Origin: Rickettsiales bacterium
GTDB lineage: Bacteria; Pseudomonadota; Alphaproteobacteria; Rickettsiales; UBA1997
Direction: 5' to 3'
Length of the DNA stretch: 8,680 nucleotides
NCBI GenBank assembly: GCA_947441695.1
Contig: CANEUK010000052.1
Location: forward strand, 1 to 8,680
Below, piece after piece: positions 1-6,887 of this stretch. Numbering within the stretch: the stretch's first letter is position 1; the number at the start of each line of letters is the position of its first letter. A program made the position numbers and the translations under genes. The notes beneath the pieces were generated by a model that did no database searches, had not been told where the DNA came from, and was given only the letters and a program-made list of their open reading frames with translations.

Positions 1-55
1 ACTGCGATTCTTATGACTCGCTCGAATGGAATTCTTAAAAAAATAATTAAAAGCC

Positions 56-1591
56 ATGTCAAAACAACAAATTACAGCTCTTCAACAACTTGCAGATAAC
101 TTTCGCGTAATTGGCAAAGTTCAATATGAGCAAAACGCCAACGGCGAAGAAAAAATAACCGAAAATGGATTTGCCGACTTTAACGACAAAGCCAAACCAA
201 TGAACTCTCAAACAATTTCAGGAATTGGCAGCATCACCAAACAATTCACCGCCGCAACTTTGATAAAACTTTGGGACGAAGATTTAACCAAAAATAAAAA
301 CTCTGATAAAAACTTTGGCGCAGAAATTTTTCCTGAAGGCATCGACACAAAACTAGCAAAATTCATGCCCGATTTAGAAAATAAATTCACCCAATGCGCC
401 GAATTGTTCACCAAAATCAAAGCCGACGAACACTACGCCGACATAACTTTGCGCGATTTGCTAAATCACACTCACGGGCTAGGCGGCAGAAACGAACAAA
501 AAGGAGTTGAGCTTGTAAAAAACACTGGCGACCGACCTTTAGAACTTTTTGAAATAGCAAACATCACCGAAAAAAACACCACCAATCCAAGGCGCGGCTT
601 AGACGAACACGGCAAACACAAATATAGTAATTTTGGTTTTGATTTGGCGGCGATGATTATTGAGGCGATTACCCAAAAGCCTTTTGACCAAGTGGTGCGC
701 GACAAAGTTTTAACCCCAAATGGCTTGTTTTTAACTCATCCGCAAAGCGATCATGTTGAGCTTTACAAAGCCAATTCAAACTTGGCGCGCGGCTATTTTT
801 TAGATTCGGCGTTGCATCCTTCTTGCTTAAGCGCAGATCGCCTTAATGAAGCTGGCGAGGTTATTCTTGAAAATTCGGTTGAACTAAATTTTAACACCAA
901 ATCAAACACCCGCGCCGCTGGAGGCTTTAAATCGAGCGTTGGCGATTTGGCAAAATTTGCCAAAGCTTATATGGGCGGAGAAATGTTTGAAAATGCCGAA
1001 GCTAAAAACACCGTCACCAATTACCAGCAAGGCGCCAACATGCCAAAACTAAATGAAAAAGGCGAAGAAGTTGCTGGCAAAAACTTTTATCACTTGGCGA
1101 TAAAACTTACTCCAAATGGCAATGTTGGACATGCCGGCGATGATTTAGATTTTGTTTCTGACTTAAGATTTAACCCAAAAACCAATGAAATAAAAGCCGA
1201 ACTTTTGGTAGTAGAAAATCTAACAACTCATGTTTGTAGCCGAGTTTTTGGCGCAACAAACGCCGAAGATCAAAAAAGTTTGGAAAATTTGCGCAATTCA
1301 TTTTTTGAACGCCTGCGCGAAAGTGATTATCCTAAAGTTGGAAGCCCCGAAAATGATAAAATTATGTCGGATGTTTTGAACGATAAATCTAACGCTAAAG
1401 GAGTTGAAGCGCTTAATAAATATTCAAACTTGCTTGAAGAAATTCAGGTAATTGAACCACAAAATTTAGTGCAAAATCGTGAAGAAATTATCTCGAATTT
1501 AATCGCTCAAAGGCAGCAAAAACCAAGCACCACAGTTTCTGGCGCTTTGGCAAATAAGTTAGAAAACAATCAAGAAATTTTCAAATCATAA
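56..1591 (+). CDS. Serine beta-lactamase-fold hydrolase, no signal peptide, C-terminal extension
   Basis: A 511-residue protein of the class C beta-lactamase / penicillin-binding-protein-like serine hydrolase family. The three active-site motifs are visible in order: S59-I-T-K62 (SxxK, nucleophile and general base), Y190-S-N192 (YxN) and H359-A-G361 (HxG, in place of KTG). A family-typical LRDLLNHTHGL stretch lies at 132-142. Family members are DD-peptidases, esterases, amidases or beta-lactamases, and the sequence does not say which. The N-terminus (MSKQQITALQQLADNF) is polar, with no signal peptide or membrane segment, so unlike most relatives it should stay in the cytoplasm or leave by a Sec-independent route. 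About 110 residues after the core (roughly 400-511) are charged and Asn/Gln/Glu-rich, with no domain I recognise. The ATG is preceded by an A-rich stretch without a Shine-Dalgarno motif. The next gene, dapD, starts 49 bases downstream. Family call is firm; substrate unknown. Confidence 0.85.
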   Translation: MSKQQITALQQLADNFRVIGKVQYEQNANGEEKITENGFADFNDKAKPMNSQTISGIGSITKQFTAATLIKLWDEDLTKNKNSDKNFGAEIFPEGIDTKLAKFMPDLENKFTQCAELFTKIKADEHYADITLRDLLNHTHGLGGRNEQKGVELVKNTGDRPLELFEIANITEKNTTNPRRGLDEHGKHKYSNFGFDLAAMIIEAITQKPFDQVVRDKVLTPNGLFLTHPQSDHVELYKANSNLARGYFLDSALHPSCLSADRLNEAGEVILENSVELNFNTKSNTRAAGGFKSSVGDLAKFAKAYMGGEMFENAEAKNTVTNYQQGANMPKLNEKGEEVAGKNFYHLAIKLTPNGNVGHAGDDLDFVSDLRFNPKTNEIKAELLVVENLTTHVCSRVFGATNAEDQKSLENLRNSFFERLRESDYPKVGSPENDKIMSDVLNDKSNAKGVEALNKYSNLLEEIQVIEPQNLVQNREEIISNLIAQRQQKPSTTVSGALANKLENNQEIFKS

Positions 1592-1595
1592 ACCC

Positions 1596-1618
1596 AAACT
1601 CAAACGAAGTTTGAATTT
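1596..1618. other. Weak hairpin between the hydrolase gene and dapD
   Basis: TCAAAC (1600-1605) and GTTTGA (1609-1614) form a perfect 6-bp inverted repeat around a GAA loop. It extends by three A-T pairs past one mismatch. It sits five bases after the hydrolase stop codon. The stem is AT-rich and no run of T follows, so it is at most a weak attenuator or an mRNA 3'-end stabiliser, and it could be chance. Confidence 0.2.
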
Positions 1619-1640
1619 GATTAAATATAACACTCAAAAT

Positions 1641-2480
1641 ATGACGCAAAATCTTTCACAAACCATTGAAAACGCCTTTGAAAAAAGAGCTGAAATTAAT
1701 TTAAGCACGCAAGGCGAAATTCGCGACGCGGTCAATCAAACATTGGCTTTGCTTGATGCGGGGCAAATTAGAATTTGTCAAAAAATTGATGATATTTGGC
1801 AAGTGAATCAATGGATTAAAAAGGCAATTTTATTGTCGTTTAAGCTTAACGATAATTTTTTGAGCAAGCACGCGGTTATTGACGGAAACGCCTTAACTTA
1901 TTTTGACAAAGTGCCGCTAAAATTTTCTAATTGGAGCGAAGCAGATTTTCGTCAAGCTGGGTTTCGCGCCGTTGCTGGCGCGGTTGTCAGACATTCTGCT
2001 TTTATTGCCAAAAATGTGGTTTTGTTACCTTCGTTTGTAAATTTGGGCGCTTATGTCGACGAAGGAACCATGATTGACACTTGGGCAACAATTGGTTCTT
2101 GCGCGCAGATTGGCAAAAATTGCCACATTTCTGGCGGAGCCGGAATTGGCGGGGTTTTAGAGCCTTTGCAAGCAAACCCCGTAATTATTGAAGATGATTG
2201 TTTTATTGGCGCGCGTTCGGAAATTGCCGAAGGCGTTTTGATCGAAAAAGGTTCGGTAATTTCGATGGGAGTTTTTATTGGTGCTTCAACGAAAATTATT
2301 GATCGAGAAAGCGGTGAAATTTTTTATGGTCGCGTTCCCGCTTATTCGGTTGTGGTTCCGGGCAATATTTCTTCAAATAAGGGCGACAAAAATGTTTCGC
2401 TTTATGCGGCGGTAATTGTCAAAAAAGTTGATGAAAAAACCCGCTCAAAAACCTCGATAAACGAATTATTGCGAGACTGA
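1641..2480 (+). CDS. dapD: 2,3,4,5-tetrahydropyridine-2,6-dicarboxylate N-succinyltransferase
   Basis: DapD transfers succinyl from succinyl-CoA to tetrahydrodipicolinate in the succinylase branch of meso-diaminopimelate/lysine synthesis, supplying peptidoglycan and lysine from the cytoplasm. The 279-residue product has the usual family length. The N-terminal helical domain shows the WQVNQWIKKAILLSF segment (53-67). The left-handed beta-helix of hexapeptide repeats follows, with GAYVDEGTMIDTWAT (136-150), GSCAQIGKN (152-160), GGVLEPLQANP (170-180) and GARSEIAEG (190-198). The C-terminal SLYAAVIVKKVDEKTR (253-268) is also characteristic. The frame is open to a TTG at 1611, but the ATG at 1641 gives MTQNLSQTIENAFEKRAEI, which lines up with the normal N-terminus of the family, so I chose it. 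No Shine-Dalgarno motif is seen. The next gene starts five bases after the stop. Function very secure, start fairly secure. Confidence 0.97.
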   Translation: MTQNLSQTIENAFEKRAEINLSTQGEIRDAVNQTLALLDAGQIRICQKIDDIWQVNQWIKKAILLSFKLNDNFLSKHAVIDGNALTYFDKVPLKFSNWSEADFRQAGFRAVAGAVVRHSAFIAKNVVLLPSFVNLGAYVDEGTMIDTWATIGSCAQIGKNCHISGGAGIGGVLEPLQANPVIIEDDCFIGARSEIAEGVLIEKGSVISMGVFIGASTKIIDRESGEIFYGRVPAYSVVVPGNISSNKGDKNVSLYAAVIVKKVDEKTRSKTSINELLRD

Positions 2481-2485
2481 TTTTT

Positions 2486-3160
2486 ATGATTTTTGACGCT
2501 AAATTTTTAACTTTGTTTGCATTTATCGTCATCAATTTTTTAATCATTTTTGTTATCAAAACCCGCACCACAATTGTAACCGCGCTGATTATTTCGCATT
2601 TGATTATTGTGCTTTTTTTCAGCATGTCGGTTTCAAATTACAACTCTTACAAAGAAATTGTTTTGGCTTTGATTATCTATTCGATGGTAATTTTGTTTTT
2701 GGTTTCGAACTACAATTCAATTAACTTGAGCGACAAACAACCAAGCAAAAAAAAAGATTTGCGAAGATTTTTAATTTTTGCCCCAGCGGTTTTTTTGATT
2801 ATTGCTTTGGCTTTTTTTGCAATATTTTCGCTAACCAAAAATATTTCAGAAATATCTAAAATTGCCCAAGAAGAAAAAACTCTTAGGCAAGAAAATGTTT
2901 TAAAAAACCCAATGATTTTGCCAAATCACGCCGCTCATATTGCGGTTAAAAAATTTTATTTAGGTAAAAAATTTAAAGATGAATGGCCCAACAAAACCTA
3001 TGTTGATATTGAAATAAACGAAAGAAAAAAAGCCCGCCTAAAAGATAAATTATCTGACAATTTTTTGCTCAAAAGATCTTCGGACGTAATTTTGCTTATA
3101 GTCGCCACAAGTTCTAGTTTGCTACTTTTATCAAGTAAAAAAGCTAAAAATAATTTATGA
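2486..3160 (+). CDS. Unidentified integral membrane protein, about five helices
   Basis: I do not recognise this 224-residue protein. Hydrophobic segments suited to membrane helices lie at about 7-24, 28-48, 57-74, 95-116 and 199-216. Between the fourth and fifth is a hydrophilic stretch of about 80 residues (117-198), rich in Lys and Glu, containing NPMILPNHAAHIAVKKF (141-157). A basic loop, KQPSKKKDLRR (84-94), between helices 3 and 4 suggests a cytoplasmic side there by the positive-inside rule. The first three closely spaced helices loosely recall small subunits of Mrp/Mnh-type cation/proton antiporters, but no diagnostic motif supports this. It starts five bases after dapD, and its TGA stop overlaps the pyrD ATG (ATGA), so it is almost surely co-translated with pyrD. 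The tight packing makes it a real gene; its role is unknown. Confidence 0.8.
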   Translation: MIFDAKFLTLFAFIVINFLIIFVIKTRTTIVTALIISHLIIVLFFSMSVSNYNSYKEIVLALIIYSMVILFLVSNYNSINLSDKQPSKKKDLRRFLIFAPAVFLIIALAFFAIFSLTKNISEISKIAQEEKTLRQENVLKNPMILPNHAAHIAVKKFYLGKKFKDEWPNKTYVDIEINERKKARLKDKLSDNFLLKRSSDVILLIVATSSSLLLLSSKKAKNNL

Positions 3161-4236
3161 GTTTTTATCCAATTTTTAGAAATTTAATTTTTAAATTAGA
3201 CGCCGAAGTTGCTCACGAAGCGGCCATAAATTTTTTGAAATTTTGTCCAAAAACCGCAACGCTTTTATCTTTAAAAAAAGATTACGAAAATTTGCAAAAT
3301 AAGTTATGGAACGTTGATTTTTCTAATCCAATTGGTTTGGCGGCTGGTTTTGATAAAAATGCCGAAGTAGCTTTAACTTTAGAAAAATTTGGTTTTGGTT
3401 TTGTTGAATGCGGAACCGTGACTCCGCTGGCGCAGGCTGGCAACCAAAAACCAAGAATTTTTCGCCTCAAACAAGATAAGGCAATTATTAATCGATTGGG
3501 TTTTAATAATTTTGGCGCAGAAGTTTTTGCTAAAAATATGGCGACAATTTTGCCAAAAATTCAAGTGCCTTTTGGCGTGAATATTGGCAAGAACAAAGAC
3601 AACGATGATGCGCTTTCAGACTATTTATTATTGCTTGAAAAATTTTATCAAAATGCGTCTTACATCACGCTAAATATTTCGTCGCCCAACACTAAAAATT
3701 TGCGCGATTTACAAAACCAAAATCAGCTAGATTTGTTTTTAAGTGAAATTTTTAGCAAAAAAAATCAGTTAAAAATTCAATACCAAAAAAACACGCCAAT
3801 CTTGCTTAAAGTTGCGCCAGACTTGAGTTTGAACGAGCAAGAAAAAATTGCCGAAACTGCCTTAAAATACCAAATTGACGGCCTAATTATTTCAAACACC
3901 ACCATTGATCGCGACTTAAACTTAAAAAGTAAAAATGCCGTTGAAACTGGCGGTTTAAGTGGCGCGCCGCTTTTTAGTAAATCTAACGAAGTGCTAAAAA
4001 ATTTCTATAAATTCACTAACGCAAAAATTCCGCTAATTGGCGTTGGCGGCGTTAGTTCGGCGGCCGACGCTTATGAAAAAATAAAATGCGGCGCTAGTTT
4101 GGTTCAAATTTATTCCGCCTTTATTTATCAAGGTTTTGGGCTGGTTGAAAAAATCAAAAAAGAATTAAGCAAAAAAATTGCCGCAGATGGATTTAAAAAC
4201 ATTTCGCAAGCAATTGGAATTTTATGCAAAAAATAA
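3157..4236 (+). CDS. pyrD: Dihydroorotate dehydrogenase (quinone), class 2
   Basis: PyrD oxidises dihydroorotate to orotate in de novo pyrimidine synthesis, using FMN and passing electrons to membrane quinone. The 359 residues include the N-terminal helical extension of class 2 enzymes (about 1-40, YPIFRNLIFKLDAEVAHEAA), which docks on the inner membrane and is absent from soluble class 1 enzymes. The FMN/substrate barrel follows: NPIGLAAGFDKNAEV (57-71), GFVECGTVTPLAQAGNQKPR (81-100), INRLGFNNFG (111-120), GVNIGKNK (140-147), NISSPNTKNLRDLQ (173-186, holding the catalytic-base serine), LLKVAPDLS (216-224), ISNTTIDR (245-252), ETGGLSGAPL (263-272) and the phosphate-binding GVGGVSSAADA (295-305). 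Its ATG overlaps the stop of the upstream membrane-protein gene by four bases. Its 3' end overlaps the next gene by 13 bases. No domain is missing. Confidence 0.97.
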   Translation: MSFYPIFRNLIFKLDAEVAHEAAINFLKFCPKTATLLSLKKDYENLQNKLWNVDFSNPIGLAAGFDKNAEVALTLEKFGFGFVECGTVTPLAQAGNQKPRIFRLKQDKAIINRLGFNNFGAEVFAKNMATILPKIQVPFGVNIGKNKDNDDALSDYLLLLEKFYQNASYITLNISSPNTKNLRDLQNQNQLDLFLSEIFSKKNQLKIQYQKNTPILLKVAPDLSLNEQEKIAETALKYQIDGLIISNTTIDRDLNLKSKNAVETGGLSGAPLFSKSNEVLKNFYKFTNAKIPLIGVGGVSSAADAYEKIKCGASLVQIYSAFIYQGFGLVEKIKKELSKKIAADGFKNISQAIGILCKK

Positions 4237-4766
4237 CAAAAATCGAAACCGAAAGATTAATTTTGCGCAGCTGGCGCGAGGAAGACGTGGAGATTTTTTT
4301 TGAAATTAATAACGATGAAAAAGTAATTGAATTTTTGCCCAAAGCTTTAAACCGCCAAGAATGTCAAAATTTTATTAACAAAGAAAACGCCCAAATTGCC
4401 CAAAAAGGCTTTGGTTTATGGGCTTGCGAGCTGAAAAAAAACAATGAGTTAATCGGCTTTGTTGGTTTGGGCATTCCTAATTTTGAAAGCCATTTTACGC
4501 CTTGTGTTGAAATTGGCTGGCGACTTTCTTTCAAACATTGGGGCAATGGCTACGCAACCGAAGCCGCAAAAATGGCACTTGAAATTGGTTTTGAAAATTT
4601 TGGTTTTAAGGAAATTGTGTCATTTACCGCGACGCAAAATTTGCGATCAATTGCGGTGATGCAAAAAATTGGCATGACGCGTGATAAAAATGGCGATTTT
4701 AATCATCCCAAATTGCCCAGCGAACACGCACTTTCGAGACATGTGCTTTATCGAATTTATGGATAA
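4224..4766 (+). CDS. GNAT-family N-acetyltransferase, RimJ/RimL type
   Basis: A 180-residue single-domain GNAT acetyltransferase that would use acetyl-CoA to acetylate an amine. The N-terminal TERLILRSWREED (9-21) is the hallmark opening of the RimJ/RimL subgroup (ribosomal-protein N-terminal acetyltransferases and relatives). Motif A, the acetyl-CoA pyrophosphate loop, is EIGWRLSFKHWGNGYATEA (96-114). Motif B, NLRSIAVMQKIGM (139-151), is typical too. The subgroup includes enzymes for ribosomal proteins, small molecules and antibiotics, so the substrate cannot be named. It starts 13 bases before the pyrD stop, in another frame, which points to translational coupling. A weak GGA precedes the ATG by about six bases. 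It is the last gene of the dapD-pyrD run; about 220 non-coding bases follow. Family secure, substrate unknown. Confidence 0.9.
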   Translation: MQKITKIETERLILRSWREEDVEIFFEINNDEKVIEFLPKALNRQECQNFINKENAQIAQKGFGLWACELKKNNELIGFVGLGIPNFESHFTPCVEIGWRLSFKHWGNGYATEAAKMALEIGFENFGFKEIVSFTATQNLRSIAVMQKIGMTRDKNGDFNHPKLPSEHALSRHVLYRIYG

Positions 4767-4796
4767 TTTGCGATTTTAAAAAACCAAAACACCATT

Positions 4797-4818
4797 GCGG
4801 ATGAGGCGATTCATTCGC
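4797..4818. other. Hairpin downstream of the acetyltransferase gene
   Basis: GCGGATGA (4797-4804) and TCATTCGC (4811-4818) pair over eight bases with one G-U, around a six-base loop. An alternative pairing, GGCGA (4805-4809) with TCGCC (4815-4819), competes with it. It lies 31 bases after the acetyltransferase stop, where transcription of the dapD-pyrD operon could end, but no T run follows, so it is not a standard intrinsic terminator. A Rho-dependent end or a 3'-end stabiliser is possible. The rest of the 220-base gap (4767-4986) holds no gene that I can support. Confidence 0.35.
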
Positions 4819-4879
4819 CGCGTGAGCAATTCAAAACAAACCCAAATTTGATTAAGTCGAATTTAAGATTTATCAGAGT

Positions 4880-4907
4880 TTGACTTCTCAAGTTGCAAGC
4901 TTAGAGT
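4880..4907 (+). promoter_or_regulatory. Candidate sigma-70 promoter for the helicase gene
   Basis: TTGACT at 4880-4885 matches five of six bases of the -35 consensus. After 16 bases, TAGAGT at 4902-4907 matches four of six of the -10 consensus. Transcription would start near 4914, leaving a leader of roughly 70 bases before the ATG at 4987. In AT-rich DNA such matches arise by chance, so this is a suggestion. It fits the need for a promoter in the only sizeable gap before the helicase. Confidence 0.3.
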
Positions 4908-4941
4908 GCGCGCCAATCGTGCTTCAAAAAGATGTTTTTTG

Positions 4942-4957
4942 GGCAGGATTTCCTACC
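4942..4957 (+). other. Small hairpin in the helicase mRNA leader
   Basis: GGCAGGA (4942-4948) can pair with TCCTACC (4951-4957) with one mismatch. The core is AGGA/TCCT, and the two-base loop of the full pairing would have to open somewhat. It sits about 30 bases before the helicase start codon. DEAD-box helicase mRNAs of the CsdA type are often controlled through structured leaders, but nothing here proves that role. Confidence 0.2.
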
Positions 4958-4986
4958 TAAAACAAGTTCAATTTAAAATAAAAAAT

Positions 4987-6651
4987 ATGTCGACTTTAAC
5001 CAAATTCAGAGACTTAGGTTTGTCTGAAATGATGATTAATTCTTTACACGCTAAAGGATTTGAAGAGCCAACTCCAATTCAAGCAAAAACCATTCCTTTT
5101 TTACTTAAAAACGAAAAAGACTTGATTGGCAAAGCTCAAACCGGAACCGGAAAAACCGCCGCTTTTGGCATTCCTTTAATCGAAAATATTGTTCCAGATT
5201 CTAAAAAAATTCAGGCAATAATTTTGGCGCCAACCCGCGAATTGGCAATTCAGGTTGCCGAAGAATTAAGTTCTTTTGCCGAACAACAAAAAACTCGCAT
5301 AATTGCGGTTTATGGCGGGCAACCAATTGAAAGACAAATTTCGCGCTTGCAACGTGGCGTTGACATTGTAGTTGGAACTCCGGGACGTATTTTAGATCAC
5401 TTGGAACGCAAAACTTTAGACATTTCAAAAGTTTCTTACATTGTTTTGGACGAAGCCGACGAAATGCTTAATATGGGCTTTATTGACGACATCGAAGCAA
5501 TTTTAAAAGCCGCACCAAAACAACGCCGCACCGTTTTATTTTCTGCCACCATGCCGCATCACATCGAAAGTTTGGCAAAAAAATATATGAACGAATATGA
5601 GGTGATTTCGGTTGCCAGCGAAAACATTGGAAAAGCCAATATTCAACAAATTTATTTTGAAGTTCCGCAGTCAGACAAATTTGAAGCTTTGTTTAGAATT
5701 ATTGACGTTGAAGCTAGTTTTTATGGCTTAGTTTTTTGTCGCACCAAACTTGATGCCGACGAAATTTCGCACAAATTAGCCAATCGCGGATGTAGAGCCG
5801 AAGCCATTCACGGAGATTTATCGCAAGGTCAAAGAGAAAAAGTTTTACAAAAATTTAAAAACAAACAAATCACAGTTTTGGTTGCAACCGACGTTGCGGC
5901 GCGAGGCATTGACGTGGATAATTTGACCCATGTAATCAACTATTCTTTGCCGCAAGATCCCGAAAGTTATGTTCATAGAATTGGTCGAACTGGACGCGCT
6001 GGCAAAACTGGAATTGCAATCACTTTAATTACGCCGTCAGAATATCGTAAATTAATCAACATTCAAAGAATGACCAATGCTACAATCACTAAGCAAAAAG
6101 TGCCAAATGTAGCAGATGTAATTGATAGCAAAAAACAGCGCATAAAAACTTCGTTAAACGAAATTATTGCCGCTGGAAATTTTGCCGATTTAGAAGAAAT
6201 TGCTGAAGAAATTTTGCAAGAAAATTCTGATCCAAAAACCACTTTGGCAGCCTTGTTAAAACTGGCTTTTAAAGACGAGCTAAACCAAAAAAATTATAGC
6301 GAAATAAACGACTCGGCTTACAAAAAAAATAAAGATTTTTACTACGACGATCGCGGCATGTCGGGTCATCGCCCAATTGGCGATCAAGGGCGCGGTTATG
6401 TTGATCGCAAAGGAACGGCGCGTTTATTTATTGCCAAAGGTCGCAATGATAATTTTGATCCGAGATCTTTGGTTGATTTTATTCAAAGAGAAACTGGCGT
6501 TGAACAAAGAAGAATCGATGATGTGAAAATGTTTGACGCTTTCTCGTTTTTTGCCGCACCCTTTGAAGATGCCGAGAAAATTTTGCATATTTTTCAAAAG
6601 CAATCTGGCGGAAGAAGGTCTTTAGTAACGCGAGCCAAAGAAAAGAAATAG
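4987..6651 (+). CDS. DEAD-box ATP-dependent RNA helicase with DbpA-type RNA-binding domain
   Basis: A 554-residue DEAD-box helicase that unwinds RNA with ATP. Such proteins act in ribosome assembly, mRNA decay and cold adaptation. All core motifs are present: Q motif GFEEPTPIQ (24-32), motif I AQTGTGKT (50-57), Ia PTRELA (82-87), Ib TPGR (131-134), II DEAD (155-158), III SAT (186-188), V ATDVAARGID (300-309) and VI HRIGRTGRAG (330-339). A linker and helical region (about 370-475) leads to a C-terminal DbpA-like RRM fold, about residues 477-545 (ARLFIAKGRNDNFDPRSL onward). This architecture matches the CsdA/DeaD and DbpA groups, and I cannot choose between those names. The long basic RG-rich tail of some CsdA proteins is absent. 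The frame is open upstream to a GTG at 4906, but the added 27 residues have no family counterpart and MSTLTKFRDLGLSE is a normal start. It is followed by a strong terminator and is probably monocistronic. Confidence 0.95.
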   Translation: MSTLTKFRDLGLSEMMINSLHAKGFEEPTPIQAKTIPFLLKNEKDLIGKAQTGTGKTAAFGIPLIENIVPDSKKIQAIILAPTRELAIQVAEELSSFAEQQKTRIIAVYGGQPIERQISRLQRGVDIVVGTPGRILDHLERKTLDISKVSYIVLDEADEMLNMGFIDDIEAILKAAPKQRRTVLFSATMPHHIESLAKKYMNEYEVISVASENIGKANIQQIYFEVPQSDKFEALFRIIDVEASFYGLVFCRTKLDADEISHKLANRGCRAEAIHGDLSQGQREKVLQKFKNKQITVLVATDVAARGIDVDNLTHVINYSLPQDPESYVHRIGRTGRAGKTGIAITLITPSEYRKLINIQRMTNATITKQKVPNVADVIDSKKQRIKTSLNEIIAAGNFADLEEIAEEILQENSDPKTTLAALLKLAFKDELNQKNYSEINDSAYKKNKDFYYDDRGMSGHRPIGDQGRGYVDRKGTARLFIAKGRNDNFDPRSLVDFIQRETGVEQRRIDDVKMFDAFSFFAAPFEDAEKILHIFQKQSGGRRSLVTRAKEKK

Positions 6652-6669
6652 ACTAAAAAAACTAGCAAC

Positions 6670-6707
6670 AAAAAAGGCCGAAATCTTTAAAAATTTCGGC
6701 CTTTTTT
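6670..6707. terminator. Bidirectional intrinsic terminator between the helicase and tRNA-Lys
   Basis: A perfect 15-bp inverted repeat: the left arm 6670-6684 (A6, GGCCG, AAAT) pairs with the right arm 6693-6707 (ATTTCGGCC then T6) around an eight-base loop. Read on +, the GC-rich core is followed by T6, ending the helicase transcript 18 bases after its stop. Read on -, the core is also followed by T6, so it should end the tRNA-Lys transcript just past the tRNA 3' end. Symmetric terminators are usual between convergent genes. Confidence 0.93.
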
Positions 6708-6717
6708 ATAGAATTTT

Positions 6718-6793
6718 TGGTGAGCACGGTTGGAATCGAACCAACGACCACCTAATTAAAAGTCAGGTGCTCTACCGACTGAGCTACGTGCTC
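6718..6793 (-). tRNA. tRNA-Lys (anticodon TTT), with encoded CCA
   Basis: Read on the - strand, a complete cloverleaf can be folded. The acceptor stem is GAGCACG/CGTGCTC with discriminator A, and the D arm is GCTC/GAGC with an AGTCGGTA loop. The anticodon stem is CCTGA/TTAGG (one G-U) around CTTTTAA, giving anticodon TTT for lysine. The variable loop is TGGTC, and the T arm is GTTGG/CCAAC with loop TTCGATT. The 3' CCA is encoded (6718-6720 on the + strand read TGG), for 76 bases in all. It is convergent with the helicase gene and divergent from kdsB. No intron is present and all invariant bases expected of an elongator tRNA are seen. Confidence 0.97.
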
Positions 6794-6819
6794 ATTTGTT
6801 TTTTTAAAGAAAAACAAAT
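6794..6819. repeat. Perfect AT-rich inverted repeat abutting the tRNA-Lys 5' end
   Basis: ATTTGTTTTT (6794-6803) and AAAAACAAAT (6810-6819) form a perfect 10-bp inverted repeat around a six-base TTAAAG loop. It begins at the base immediately next to the first tRNA nucleotide, so in a - strand transcript it would lie in the 5' leader or overlap the promoter -10 region. It is not a standard terminator, having only one G-C pair. The role is unknown; a processing or promoter element, or chance in AT-rich sequence, are all possible. Confidence 0.4.
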
Positions 6820-6887
6820 AGTCGCTTTTGAAGGCGAGCGGCGCATTAAATTTGGCAAACTTAAATATGCAACAAATTTATAAAAAT

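Noticed and set aside
1..55. Tail of an upstream gene at the left edge
   Set aside because: One frame ends in TAA at 36-38 and another stays open into the first gene, but the stretch is too short to show coding character or a family, so nothing is called.
472..705. Antisense open frames inside the hydrolase, pyrD, helicase, kdsB and rimB genes
   Set aside because: They lie wholly within well-identified genes on the other strand, show no recognisable motif and have no context of their own. They are frame shadows.
1611..1640. TTG start for dapD at 1611, adding ten residues
   Set aside because: The extra residues have no counterpart in DapD, and the ATG at 1641 gives the family N-terminus. TTG 1611 also lies within the small inverted repeat after the hydrolase stop.
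4906..4986. GTG start for the helicase at 4906
   Set aside because: The 27 added residues look like translated leader (basic, no family match) and would overlap the candidate promoter. The ATG at 4987 gives a normal DEAD-box N-terminus.
6852..6884. TTGGCA ... TATAAA as a kdsB promoter giving a near-leaderless mRNA
   Set aside because: The spacer is 21 bases, too long for a sigma-70 promoter, and the TATAAA lies in a simple A/T run.
6828..6887. TTG 6828 or ATG 6867 as the kdsB start
   Set aside because: KdsB proteins begin only a few residues before the IIPAR motif. MTKKVLIIIPAR from 6888 fits, while the earlier starts add 20 or 7 unmatched residues.
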